Assembly: GCF_010119245.1 (NCBI RefSeq)
Contig: NZ_WNKG01000005.1
Coordinates: 372,001-436,000 of the forward strand
Length of the DNA stretch: 64,000 nt
Direction of reading: 5' to 3'
Source: Cyclobacterium salsum
Lineage (GTDB): Bacteria > Bacteroidota > Bacteroidia > Cytophagales > Cyclobacteriaceae
Part shown: piece after piece, positions 45,491-54,730 of the stretch
Layout of the letters: every line of letters starts with the position of its first letter
Numbering within the stretch: the first letter of the stretch is position 1
The notes under the pieces: model-generated
The model's input: only the letters and a program-made list of their open reading frames with translations
Told to the model about the DNA's origin: nothing
Databases searched by the model: none
Made by a program: the position numbers and the translations under genes

Positions 45491-46012
45491 ATGGAATCCC
45501 TGATACAGATAGCGAGTATAGTCCTTCCTGCCGGATTGGTAATCTATGGTATGTTTATCATTGCGGTATCATTTTTGAAGAAGGAAAAAGAAATGAAATG
45601 GCTTGATTTAAAAACAAAAAACACGGAATTATTGCTACCCATGCGTTTGCAGGCGGGGGAGCGGTTGTGTCTGCTGATGGAGCGCATTTCGCCAAACAAT
45701 CTGGTTCGCAGGATAAACGAACCCGGATTCACCGCCGGAGAGTTGCACAGCAGATTGGTAGAGGAAGTCAGGAATGAATTTAATCATAACCTATCTCAGC
45801 AGGTATACTTTTCGGATGACACCTGGGAGTCCGTTCGAACGGCTGTGGAGCAGACACTTTCCCTCATCAATCGGTCCTACCAGCAGGTAGATGGGAACGA
45901 AAAAAGCCTGGAACTGGCAAAAAGAATATTTCAGTTTGCCTTAGAGCAGGAAAAGGATATCATTGCTCTGGCACTAAAAAGAATCAAGGATGAAATTCGG
46001 GTGTACTATTGA
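45491..46012 (+). CDS. Hypothetical membrane-anchored protein
   Basis: A 173-residue protein with one N-terminal membrane segment (about residues 5-28, IQIASIVLPAGLVIYGMFII) and a helical cytoplasmic domain (LLLPMRLQAGERLCLLMERI, ISPNNLVRRINEPGFTAGEL, FNHNLSQQVYFSDDTWESVR). I recognise it as a conserved Bacteroidota hypothetical without known function. It seems to lead a run of genes to dtd; the next stop and start are close together. Confidence 0.75.
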   Translation: MESLIQIASIVLPAGLVIYGMFIIAVSFLKKEKEMKWLDLKTKNTELLLPMRLQAGERLCLLMERISPNNLVRRINEPGFTAGELHSRLVEEVRNEFNHNLSQQVYFSDDTWESVRTAVEQTLSLINRSYQQVDGNEKSLELAKRIFQFALEQEKDIIALALKRIKDEIRVYY

Positions 46013-46038
46013 TACTCGTACAAATCATATACATAATT

Positions 46039-46455
46039 ATGCAAAAATCCACCCAAGAGCAAGGCTTCTATGAAAAGGCGAAAGCCATCTACCTTAACCG
46101 GGCCATGCATATTGCGAACACGGAGCGAAGATTACGTGCGTTGCTGGACAAAGCCAGCCAAAAATGGCAGGAGCTTTCGCAAAACCCCACCTTTGCACAG
46201 GTGAAATACCAGGTAGAAGTATTCATCAGGATGATACGAGCGCATCTCAATAAACAATACACCGGTCTTTCCAGCCGCTCGCTGGGCTTGTTGGTCTTGG
46301 GGCTCTTTTATTTTGCCCTTCCTACAGATTTGGTCCCGGACTTTATTCCATTTATCGGGTATGTGGATGACATTACCGTATTATTAGCCGTTTTTAAGAG
46401 CCTTCAATCAGATGTTGAGCGCTTTCTGGAATGGGAAAACGACCGGCAATTATGA
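46039..46455 (+). CDS. YkvA-like DUF1232 membrane protein
   Basis: A 138-residue protein with the DUF1232 signature at about residues 90-130: YFALPTDLVPDFIPFIGYVD then DITVLLAVFKSL. The domain forms a short membrane hairpin with a P-x-D-x-x-P-D core. The ATG at 46039 (MQKSTQEQGFY) is preferred to an upstream TTG at 46009 that overlaps the previous gene. Function of the family is unknown. Its stop overlaps the next ATG by four bases. Confidence 0.82.
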   Translation: MQKSTQEQGFYEKAKAIYLNRAMHIANTERRLRALLDKASQKWQELSQNPTFAQVKYQVEVFIRMIRAHLNKQYTGLSSRSLGLLVLGLFYFALPTDLVPDFIPFIGYVDDITVLLAVFKSLQSDVERFLEWENDRQL

Positions 46456-47174
46456 GCAAGGTGGCACTGGTTTCCGGTTCTTCCGGATTGGTAGGGATGC
46501 AATTGTTGCACCAGTTATTCCAAAATGCCGCTTACGACTGGGTCATATCTTTCGGTAGAAGGGACCTTGCTCTCAAGCACCCAAAACTGGTTCAAATCAA
46601 GGTGGATTTTAAGGAGATGGACCGGGTAAATGTCATTGAAGCGATTCGCATTCAAAACAGTGGAGGTGACTTTCAGCCTTTGATCAGAAGCCTGGAGACA
46701 GCGTCCGCACAGCTTTCCGCATATTGTGCCTTGGGGACAACCATTAAAGCAGCCGGTTCCAAAGAAAAATTTTATCAGATAGACCATGACTTTGTAATAG
46801 GCTTTGCACGCATGGTGTTGCGAATCGGTGCCAGCCGTTTTTTCTACGTGAGTGCTCTTGGAGCTGATGCAGGATCATCTATTTACTATAGTAAGGTAAA
46901 GGGAGAAGTAGAAAATGACCTGAAACGGATGGACTTTACTTATGTGGGTATTTTCCAACCCTCCCTTTTGCTGGGAGAGCGAAACGAAAACCGCATTGGA
47001 GAGGAAGTAGGCAAGATACTGATGAAAGGACTTACTTTTCTTGGGATATTGAAAAAATACAAACCCATTTACGGTCATCAGGTGGCCCAGGCCATGGTGG
47101 TCAAAGATGGTGAAGCAGATATTACCGGTAACGAGACGATTACGTCTTCCGAAATGCATGGCATGGTTGTATGA
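46452..47174 (+). CDS. NAD(P)-binding oxidoreductase, HTATIP2-like
   Basis: A 240-residue Rossmann-fold protein of the atypical short-chain dehydrogenase group: VALVSGSSGLVGMQLLHQLF at the start, CALGTTIKAAGSKEKFYQID (characteristic of the HTATIP2/YwnB-like group), FFYVSALGAD and YYSKVKGEVENDLKRM with Y-x-x-x-K. The substrate is unknown. The ATG at 46452 overlaps the YkvA stop, and its own stop overlaps the dtd start (ATGA), so the three genes are translationally coupled. Confidence 0.83.
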   Translation: MSKVALVSGSSGLVGMQLLHQLFQNAAYDWVISFGRRDLALKHPKLVQIKVDFKEMDRVNVIEAIRIQNSGGDFQPLIRSLETASAQLSAYCALGTTIKAAGSKEKFYQIDHDFVIGFARMVLRIGASRFFYVSALGADAGSSIYYSKVKGEVENDLKRMDFTYVGIFQPSLLLGERNENRIGEEVGKILMKGLTFLGILKKYKPIYGHQVAQAMVVKDGEADITGNETITSSEMHGMVV

Positions 47175-47623
47175 TAGCAGTTATTCAGAGGGTTTCTCAG
47201 GCAGCAGTACATATTGAAGGCAGGGAAAGTGCTGCCATCGGGTCTGGTCTGGTGGTACTGCTGGGAATCGAAGCAGCTGATGGTACGGAAGACCTGGAGT
47301 GGATCAGCCGTAAAACGATACAGATGCGGATTTTTGCAGATACGGAAGGCGTAATGAATAGGAGTATCCTGGACTCTAATGGAGAGGTACTGCTAATCAG
47401 TCAATTTACCCTTCATGCCAGTACCAAAAAGGGGAACAGACCTTCTTATATCAATGCAGCCAAACCGGATATCGCGATTCCCTTGTATGAGGCATGTATC
47501 AAAGAAATGAGCCAACAATTGGGTAAATCCATAAAAACAGGTGTATTCGGTGCGAACATGCAGGTTTCCCTGATAAACGATGGTCCGGTGACCATCCTAC
47601 TTGATTCTAAAAATAAAGTCTAA
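47171..47623 (+). CDS. dtd: D-aminoacyl-tRNA deacylase
   Basis: Removes D-amino acids (and glycine from mischarged tRNA-Ala), protecting translation. The 150-residue product begins MIAVIQRVSQAAVHIEG and has the two active-site motifs SQFTLHAST near residue 78 and NDGPVTILLD near residue 136. Length is standard. Confidence 0.95.
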   Translation: MIAVIQRVSQAAVHIEGRESAAIGSGLVVLLGIEAADGTEDLEWISRKTIQMRIFADTEGVMNRSILDSNGEVLLISQFTLHASTKKGNRPSYINAAKPDIAIPLYEACIKEMSQQLGKSIKTGVFGANMQVSLINDGPVTILLDSKNKV

Positions 47624-47679
47624 TCTAATTTTACCCGTCGATAATAGAGGGATGCGTAAAGTAAAAGACACCTTAAAAA

Positions 47680-49224
47680 TTGATTAATAGCGAACCGAAA
47701 GTTACGCACAGCCCTGCGGATGAATTTTTAGTCATCAAGCAGGCGACCGTGCTCCATCAAGGAAAGACCCTGTTCCAGCAGCTGGATTTTACGCTATTGA
47801 ATGGAGAATCCTGGGTGATTTTGGGTGGTTCCGGAAAGGAGCGGACCGCATTTCTTGAAACGCTGATGGGAAGAACCACTTTGGTGGCGGGAAGCATTTC
47901 GAGACCCTTTGCGGCAGATTACCAAGAGGAGCAAAGTAGTAAGGGGATCGTTAACAGTTTTAGGGATTTAATCGCTTCTGTTTCCCAGAAATACACCTTT
48001 AAAAACAAATCCAGCCAACAGAATTTTTATTACCAACAGCGGTTCAACAGTTCGGAATCGGAAGATACCGAAACAGTGGCAAGGTACCTAAAACAGGCAG
48101 AGAGCAACATTCCAGGGCCCTGGACCCTGGAGAAAGTTATTTCTTTATTTAACCTGCACGAATTCAAAGATAAATCCCTGATTAAATTATCCAACGGGGA
48201 AACCAGGAGGTTAGCCATGGCCCTGGCACTATTAAAAAACCCCCGTCTTTTTTTGATGGACATGCCCATGACAGGACTGGATGTGCAAACCCGCGGCCAT
48301 TTTAACGAACTAATAGGTGCGATTATAGAATCGGGTATTCAGGTGGTGATGACCTGCACTGCCGGGGAAATTCCTTCGTGTATCAACCGGCATGGCTGGT
48401 TGGGCCAGGGTAGGTTGGTCGCAATTGAAGATCCCAACATCCTGAAGGAATGGGAGAATCGTTCGCTATTGCAAGGGCTGGTGCAGCAGGAAGCGTTTAG
48501 GGGCTTGCTAAAAAAGGTGTTTCAGGAATCCGGGATTTCTACTGTCATTGAAATGCGGGAGGTTACCATTCGGTACCAGGACAGCGTATTGTTGGATGGT
48601 GTCAACTGGAAGGTATTGCCAGGTGAAAAATGGCTTATCCGGGGACACAATGGTGCTGGGAAGTCTACCTTAATTAGCCTGGTATTGGGAGAGAATCCAC
48701 AGTCTTACGCCAATGATATCGTATTATTTGACAGGAAAAGGGGTACTGGGGAAAGCATATGGGATGTCAAGAGGCCGGTTGGTTTCGTTTCTCCGGAGTT
48801 GGGAAGGTATTTCCCCTCCAATCAGACCTGCAAAAAGGTGGTGTTATCTGGCTTATTCGATACCATGGGCTTATTCAAAAAACCAACTGCATCTCAGGAG
48901 TCACTGGCAGATGCCTGGTTGGAGGCCTTTCAGTTGCCTCATGTAGCGGATTTAAATTTTCACCGAATTAGCTTGGAGGAGCAGCGATTCTGCTTGCTGG
49001 CCAGGGCCATGATCAAAAGCCCCCGGCTTCTGGTGCTGGATGAAGCTTCCCAGGGCATGGATGAAGAGCAACGGATTCGTTTTCGGCAGGCCATTTCATT
49101 TTTCTGTGAAGAAACGGGAATGTCTCTTTTATTTGTTAGCCATTACGAAGAGGATGTTCCGGCCGGGGTAAATAGGGTTATGGTTTTAAATCAAGGAAAA
49201 ATTAGTGAATTAACCACGAAATGA
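47680..49224 (+). CDS. Twin ABC ATPase, ModF/PhrA-like, asymmetric
   Basis: A 514-residue soluble protein with two ABC ATPase domains in one chain and no membrane domain. Domain 1 (about 15-245) has a degenerate Walker A (GGSGKERTAF, no GK[ST] at the right spacing) but a good signature LSNGETRR; its Walker B is followed by Met, not Glu (LFLMDMPMTGLD). Domain 2 (about 290-510) has intact Walker A GHNGAGKSTL and Walker B with catalytic Glu (LLVLDEASQGMD), but a weak signature (ISLEEQR). It resembles ModF-type proteins. The start is TTG; MazG overlaps the stop. Confidence 0.85.
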   Translation: MINSEPKVTHSPADEFLVIKQATVLHQGKTLFQQLDFTLLNGESWVILGGSGKERTAFLETLMGRTTLVAGSISRPFAADYQEEQSSKGIVNSFRDLIASVSQKYTFKNKSSQQNFYYQQRFNSSESEDTETVARYLKQAESNIPGPWTLEKVISLFNLHEFKDKSLIKLSNGETRRLAMALALLKNPRLFLMDMPMTGLDVQTRGHFNELIGAIIESGIQVVMTCTAGEIPSCINRHGWLGQGRLVAIEDPNILKEWENRSLLQGLVQQEAFRGLLKKVFQESGISTVIEMREVTIRYQDSVLLDGVNWKVLPGEKWLIRGHNGAGKSTLISLVLGENPQSYANDIVLFDRKRGTGESIWDVKRPVGFVSPELGRYFPSNQTCKKVVLSGLFDTMGLFKKPTASQESLADAWLEAFQLPHVADLNFHRISLEEQRFCLLARAMIKSPRLLVLDEASQGMDEEQRIRFRQAISFFCEETGMSLLFVSHYEEDVPAGVNRVMVLNQGKISELTTK

Positions 49225-49550
49225 TGACAATATCTGAAGCACAGGAAAAGGTAGATGCCTGGATCAATTCTACAGGTGTCCGGTATTTTGATGAACTTAC
49301 CAACATGGCTATTCTGACGGAAGAAGTAGGAGAGGTGGCCCGGATCATGGCAAGAAAATATGGGGAACAGTCCTTTAAGGAAAGTGACAAAGACAAGGAT
49401 TTGGCCGATGAAATGGCGGACGTATTGTGGGTACTGATTTGCCTGGCCAATCAAACTGGCGTTGACCTGACAAAAGCACTGGAGAAAAATTTTGAGAAAA
49501 AAGATTTACGTGATAAGGATAGGCATCAGGCAAATAAAAAACTAAAGTAG
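49221..49550 (+). CDS. MazG-family nucleotide pyrophosphohydrolase
   Basis: A 109-residue single-domain all-alpha NTP pyrophosphatase. The metal-site motif is seen as EEVGEVARIMARKYGEQ followed by DLADEMADVLWVL (E-x-x-E plus E-x-x-D). Such enzymes clean the nucleotide pool, splitting non-canonical dNTPs. It is half the length of classic MazG. The ATG overlaps the stop of the ABC gene (ATGA). Confidence 0.88.
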   Translation: MMTISEAQEKVDAWINSTGVRYFDELTNMAILTEEVGEVARIMARKYGEQSFKESDKDKDLADEMADVLWVLICLANQTGVDLTKALEKNFEKKDLRDKDRHQANKKLK

Positions 49551-49596
49551 CCATTTGAGTGAATGCTCCGACTTGACATTAGTCGGGTTAGATAAA

Positions 49597-49631
49597 AAAA
49601 AGCCGGACTTGATCACAGTCCGGCTTTTTTG
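49597..49631. terminator. Bidirectional terminator between MazG and T9SS genes
   Basis: AAAAGCCGGACT pairs with AGTCCGGCTTTT over a short loop (TGATCAC), with A and T runs on both sides. It lies between the convergent mazG-like gene and the large minus-strand gene, and can serve both. Confidence 0.88.
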
Positions 49632-49648
49632 CTTTGTTATTTGGGAGG

Positions 49649-52600
49649 TTATTCCACAATCAGTTTCATTTTTTTGGTCCAATTGCCGCCATCCGAAACG
49701 GTCACAATGTAAATTCCCGATTGAAGTCCTTCCAGAGGTAGTGTGTAGGTGCCAAAGCCATCAGAAGCAGACTTGGGATCAATGCTTTTGACCAGGGCTC
49801 CGGACGTACTTTGAATGTAGATTTCTCTTACGCTTACGTCCTCACCGATGGATACCGTAGCTTGATAGGAAGCCGGATTGGGATAGACGCTTGTGCCAGG
49901 CCTTTGCCCTGTACCGGTGTCCATAGCCGACTGAGTCTGGGCGGATTCATCCGTTGCCATTCTCAAGTTGGAGGAGAAGGAATCCCCTTCGGGTATTACG
50001 GCGATGCCCGCTACGGTAGCATTATTAGTGGTGGCGATCATGGAGATATCTAGAATTCCATCCCCTACCTTAACCGATCTAAAGGTCAAGGTAGTCGGTT
50101 TGTTACCCGATTCCCGGTAGATGTCAAAGTTTGACTTAACGCGATTTCCTTCGATGTTGATATCAAAAACCCGGTTGCCAGATGAAGCTGGCGGACCGTA
50201 TGATCCAAACCAAAGTTCATTGTGATAGGTGATGACCGTATAGGTTCCGTTTTTCACTGGGATGCTGTAATCCAGGGTATGTGAATACCTTTCGGTAAGG
50301 AATAATTCGGAACCGCTGACCGTAAAGTTAAAATTAACTTTGGAGGTATTCGCATAGTCCGTATTCCGATCTCCGGTGTAAAGCTGCCCATTATAGGCCG
50401 TTTCATCATAGGTACCTGCATTAAGGAATATGGGTTCCTGCTGGGATTTGATCGATTCTGAATTGGTGTTTCCGCTAGCTTTTCCGATGTACAATCCGGA
50501 AAGGGTGACATTATCGCTACTTGCAGATAAAGCTAACTCCAACCAGCCATCTGTTACCTCAATATCATTAAAGGTCAGAATCGTCGGGGCATTGGATTTT
50601 TCGGCATAGATGTCGAAGTCGTCTTTTTTGAGTATTCCTTCAATAGTGATGTCAAAAACTCTTTTACCGGCGCCTGCACTTGGACCAAAAGATCCAAACC
50701 AAAGTTCATTGTGATAGGTTTTGACCTGATAGGTGCCGTTTTCTACAGGGATTCGGATGCTCATGTTCCGGCCGTACCGTTCTGTTTGAAACAGCGATTC
50801 TCCTTCTACGGTATAGTTGAAATTGGCAGAATAGCTTGAGAAATAATTGGTTTTATAGTCGGAGATAAACTGCTTTCCATCAAAAGTAACGTCATCCCGA
50901 CTACCGGCATTAATCATCAGGTAGTCACTATACCCGTCTGTTTCGGCAGGAGGGGTAGCCGCACCTGCTTTTAAATCCTCAGGAATATTGATTGGGTTTT
51001 GGCTGATGACAATGCCGGAAACGGTGGCATTGTCAAGGGAAGAAGAAAAATCGAGGTTCAACTCCCCGTCATCTACGGAGACTCCCGTAAAAGTAAGTGC
51101 CATGGGCTGGTTTCCGTTTTCTTTGTACAAGTCAAAGTCGTCTTTTACCTTGGTGTTTTCTATGCTGATGTCAAAAACCCGTTGTCCCACCTGGCTATTT
51201 GGACCTTGTTTTCCAAACCAAAGCTCATTATGCAGGGTATATACGTAATAAGTGCCATTTGGTACCGGAATTGCATAAGAGAGGTTTTCACCATAGCGTT
51301 CCGTTTGAAATAATGTGTAGGAACTGGCAGTTGGCTCCTCAAATACCTTAGAGGAATTGTAGAAATTATTCGTAGAATTTTCTCCTGAAAATCTCATAGA
51401 ATTCCAATCTGTATCCACTTTACCTCCCGCATTGATAAAATAAGTGGAGAAGGCTTCGGGTTCGGTCGACGTAGAGGTAGAGGTGATCGAAAAGTTTATG
51501 GTCGCCGAACTGGCTTCCTGGCCATTATCGGCAATCGCAACGGCAGACAGGTTGTGCGTTCCCGAAGGAGCCTTTTCCCAGGCAAAGGTAAACGGAGCGG
51601 TGTTTGCGGACCCCAGTTTTTCGGAACCGTTGTAAAAATCAACCCGGGAGATTTCTCCCCCCTGAACTGCGGCGGCTGCTTCGATCATTACCGTTTGCCC
51701 TTCGTCACCAATTTGGTCGGGCTCTGGTTTGGTAAGGCTGACAGAGGGCTTTGGTAGCTCCTGCTCAACTACCCCGCTTCCGCTTTTCAGCAATAGCAAG
51801 GAAGAATAGGGGCCTATCGTCAGGGTTGGTGATAGCCATTCGTTCAACAGGCTAACAAACCCACCTGAAGTGGAAAAACTCTTCTCTAGTCTAGAGGGGT
51901 TTTTTTCGAATAAAACTTTTTCCTCCGGATGAATGACACTGGCCTCCACCTCGTGAAATTCAAGATTATCCAACCATAATTCACCGGTTTCTCCGGTGCC
52001 TATTTCCATAACAAGACGGGTGCTTTCTATATCTGCCAGCGACTGGATCAATACTTCGTTGTCACTTTTTTGCCAATCGATACCCACCTTGTGTTCTGAA
52101 GAAAGAGTATACCAAGGCGAACCTCCCTGACGCAAATAGAAAGAAATCGGGATGGTTTTGTCTGCAACTGCACTGAATTTCAACAGGTAATACTTACCCT
52201 TTTTAATGGACCCGACGCTTAAAGTTGTTTGGCTGGTACCTTTTGTGCTGATTTTTAAGGAGCCTCCATCCAATTTCCCACTATCCCAGGACTTGCTACA
52301 ATCCGAGCAGCTGATGTAGTTCACGTTTTGGTCAAACGTGCCGTTTGAATACCGATTGGAACCTACCTTTTTTGAAATTTGGTATAAATCGTTTAGCTGG
52401 GTTCCGGTTTTGGAACTCCAGTCTTTATTATACATTCGTTGCCAGCCTTTCAAATCAAAAAACTTGTTGGCTTCGTTACTGGAGTTCGCATTGTATCGGA
52501 CCTTAAACCTAAAATTATCAGAAAAAGGGGCTGAATATTTATTATAGTTGAATGTGGCCAGGTCAGCTACATCGTCGAAAAGCGTATAAACATAGACGAA

Positions 52601-54238
52601 GTTTTGGAAGGCGTCTTTTGCCAGTAATTTATTGTTTTCGATAGTTGTATTTGCAAGGGGATTTCCCATCAAGTCATTCCTCAAAAAAATCAAATTATCC
52701 GAATCGTAAATCGTATTATTGATAACCCGGATATTGTCAGTATTATGGAGGTAGATGCCTTTAGAGGTAATGTGGGCTACGGTATTGCCCGACACTTCCA
52801 CGTCAGTGACATTATCATCCAAATAAATTCCTTCGGCTTGTGGTTTGTCTACATGATTCTTAATCGTCGTTCCTTCTTTCACCCCCACACCATTGATAAT
52901 GATGTTATTTGTGATTTTTCTATTTTTATAATTGTCGTATTTTCCCTGATAGGTATAAATCCCGCCACCGTCATTTTTGGTGACACAAAAACCATCAATA
53001 TAATTGGATTTGACTTGGGAGTTATGTCCGCCAAATCGGATTCCGATATACCCGGTTTTTTTGATCTCGTTGTATTCAATAAGATTGTCATCTCCGTCCG
53101 AAAATATCGCCAATCCTACATTGTCCCCACTTCTTCCATGTCCCGGAAATACGTAGGTGTTTTGTATGTTATTTCCACGAATGATGGCTCCATCGGAAAT
53201 TTTAATATTCATTCCAACATTATTGGAATGGTTTACTTCCGAATTTTCCACTACTAAATTAGAAACGCCGGCGAGAAAAAGGCCGTCTTCACCAGAAAGG
53301 TTTATTTTACAATTGATGATTTTAATATCGTTTCCACTTTCAAATTGAAATGCATTTCGGTTGGCACCTTTAAATTGAAGGTTTTCGAACCGGATGTGTT
53401 TAGCGGAACCGGTGTTTTGTACAATAAAGTCATTGGTACTTACTTCTACGCGGGTTGATCCCGGGTCGCTGCCAAAATAGACACGCATTTTTCTTGTGCT
53501 GGGGTTGTAATACCACTCCCCATATCGGTCCAGGGTGCTGGGATGATTTTGAACAAAATAACCATAGCCAGCTCTCGGTTCGTAAGAGGTATCCGAGTTG
53601 GAAGCATAATTAAGGGTGTTTCCGGAATGGGAGCTGATTCTGTGCCGGTCCGTGATCCAATATACTTTCCGTATGACCACTTCACCACCTGACCAGTTGG
53701 GACTGGAAGATAGCTGGTCATCGGTAATCGAACGGTTTCCGGAGTGGGATTCATAGGTAAGGTAGCCTTTATTGGAAGTGTTGGAATTAGGATACCTCCC
53801 CATCTCCTGAGGATTATTGTCAATAGCCAACATATTTACCCTGTTATAGGGTAAGCGGCCATCCGAAGCTTCGTAAACACCATTCCCTACTGACTGCCAA
53901 TTGGAAAGTCTAACCATGGAGGTGATAATCGGATCAGGCCCGGAGCCGTACGCACCAAAAGTGATGGGAGCCCCGGAGTTTCCGGAAACGTTAACCCGAA
54001 TTGTACCGTAAAAGGACTCGCCTCTGCGGAAGAAAACCTTATCACCTGGATTTAAACCGGAAATGATGGCATTTAATTTGCTTATTGATTTCCAAGGGGT
54101 GGCTGCATTCTGAGCTTGAGAAAAGCTTCTCGAATCATCTCCAATCTCGTTGGAGAAATAATAATTGGCGGCGTTGACAGATAATCCAGCCAATAATAAT
54201 GTGCAACACAGGATTACTTTGTATAAAACTGTATTCAT
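49649..54238 (-). CDS. Large T9SS-exported beta-helix protein with malectin-like repeats
   Basis: A 1529-residue secreted protein. Signal peptide 1-23 (CCTLLLAGLSVNAA); a pectate-lyase or chondroitinase B-type right-handed beta-helix (about 270-540, for example FENLQFKGANRNAFQFESGN); a CBM4/9-like jelly roll (about 630-763, GKYYLLKFSAVADKTIPISF); an Ig-like domain (about 833-919); three malectin-like domains (about 931-1078, 1103-1253, 1271-1416), each with LF.TERY, NGTY, HNELWFG and RVFDI; and a type A T9SS C-terminal domain (about 1449-1529, VYPNPASYQATVSI, LQSGIYIVTV). Likely acts on or binds polysaccharide at the cell surface. No SusC/SusD genes nearby. Confidence 0.92.
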   Translation of the reverse strand: MNTVLYKVILCCTLLLAGLSVNAANYYFSNEIGDDSRSFSQAQNAATPWKSISKLNAIISGLNPGDKVFFRRGESFYGTIRVNVSGNSGAPITFGAYGSGPDPIITSMVRLSNWQSVGNGVYEASDGRLPYNRVNMLAIDNNPQEMGRYPNSNTSNKGYLTYESHSGNRSITDDQLSSSPNWSGGEVVIRKVYWITDRHRISSHSGNTLNYASNSDTSYEPRAGYGYFVQNHPSTLDRYGEWYYNPSTRKMRVYFGSDPGSTRVEVSTNDFIVQNTGSAKHIRFENLQFKGANRNAFQFESGNDIKIINCKINLSGEDGLFLAGVSNLVVENSEVNHSNNVGMNIKISDGAIIRGNNIQNTYVFPGHGRSGDNVGLAIFSDGDDNLIEYNEIKKTGYIGIRFGGHNSQVKSNYIDGFCVTKNDGGGIYTYQGKYDNYKNRKITNNIIINGVGVKEGTTIKNHVDKPQAEGIYLDDNVTDVEVSGNTVAHITSKGIYLHNTDNIRVINNTIYDSDNLIFLRNDLMGNPLANTTIENNKLLAKDAFQNFVYVYTLFDDVADLATFNYNKYSAPFSDNFRFKVRYNANSSNEANKFFDLKGWQRMYNKDWSSKTGTQLNDLYQISKKVGSNRYSNGTFDQNVNYISCSDCSKSWDSGKLDGGSLKISTKGTSQTTLSVGSIKKGKYYLLKFSAVADKTIPISFYLRQGGSPWYTLSSEHKVGIDWQKSDNEVLIQSLADIESTRLVMEIGTGETGELWLDNLEFHEVEASVIHPEEKVLFEKNPSRLEKSFSTSGGFVSLLNEWLSPTLTIGPYSSLLLLKSGSGVVEQELPKPSVSLTKPEPDQIGDEGQTVMIEAAAAVQGGEISRVDFYNGSEKLGSANTAPFTFAWEKAPSGTHNLSAVAIADNGQEASSATINFSITSTSTSTEPEAFSTYFINAGGKVDTDWNSMRFSGENSTNNFYNSSKVFEEPTASSYTLFQTERYGENLSYAIPVPNGTYYVYTLHNELWFGKQGPNSQVGQRVFDISIENTKVKDDFDLYKENGNQPMALTFTGVSVDDGELNLDFSSSLDNATVSGIVISQNPINIPEDLKAGAATPPAETDGYSDYLMINAGSRDDVTFDGKQFISDYKTNYFSSYSANFNYTVEGESLFQTERYGRNMSIRIPVENGTYQVKTYHNELWFGSFGPSAGAGKRVFDITIEGILKKDDFDIYAEKSNAPTILTFNDIEVTDGWLELALSASSDNVTLSGLYIGKASGNTNSESIKSQQEPIFLNAGTYDETAYNGQLYTGDRNTDYANTSKVNFNFTVSGSELFLTERYSHTLDYSIPVKNGTYTVITYHNELWFGSYGPPASSGNRVFDINIEGNRVKSNFDIYRESGNKPTTLTFRSVKVGDGILDISMIATTNNATVAGIAVIPEGDSFSSNLRMATDESAQTQSAMDTGTGQRPGTSVYPNPASYQATVSIGEDVSVREIYIQSTSGALVKSIDPKSASDGFGTYTLPLEGLQSGIYIVTVSDGGNWTKKMKLIVE
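50202..50719 (-). repeat. DNA repeat inside the malectin domains
   Basis: A 29-base identical stretch occurs at 50202-50230 and 50691-50719, one malectin unit apart, both coding for part of YHNELWFG. The third unit near 51205-51235 has diverged. This marks a recent duplication or gene conversion of the last two malectin domains. Confidence 0.7.
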
Positions 54239-54730
54239 TGAGACTTAATTTAGTTGGTGGTTGATTTATTCGGATTTTTTATATTCATACTTTTGTGATC
54301 CATCCTTAAGATAAGGACATAGTTATTCTAGTTGGTTTGAAATAACACATCAAACTTCATCAAAAATCTCCCCTACGAAATGTGATTATTTTCTACTTGA
54401 GTACTTAGCCGTTGGTAGCTAATTGGGTAATTAAGTTGGTCGACTTTAAGGCTCAAGCATTTAAAATTCATGCCAAAGGTAAGAATTGTTTTTAATTGCA
54501 TCCATTCTGTCCTTACCTCATTGGTTCTTAGCATAACTGAAAAAGATAAAATCTTGTTTCAAACCTATTTTTCAGCACCTAATAATAAGAAAAATGTATT
54601 TAAAATGCTATCATCTAATCCATAAAAAAAAATTATCAGATATATTACTATGTAGAATTAAAGAAAAAAAACTGGGTAATCTGTAAATTTAACCCACAAT
54701 TTGTATAAGGTTTACACAACACCAAATACC
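54239..54730. other. AT-rich intergenic region, no gene seen
   Basis: Four hundred and ninety bases between the MOSC gene and the large T9SS gene, rich in A and T, with no convincing reading frame on either strand. On the minus strand TACCTTTG (54481 to 54474) fits the -7 consensus and could drive the T9SS gene with a leader of about 230 bases. A TGGGT/ACCCA stem followed by eight T on the minus strand (about 54695-54664) may terminate the MOSC gene. The + strand also has TACTTTTG at 54288-54295. Confidence 0.5.

Noticed and set aside
52745-53257. A 170-codon + strand frame inside the T9SS gene.
   Set aside because: Antisense shadow of the repetitive beta-helix coding sequence.
49649-54238. 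Repeated DNA units suggesting a CRISPR or tandem array.
   Set aside because: The repeats are about 490 bases apart, are in frame and encode malectin domains.
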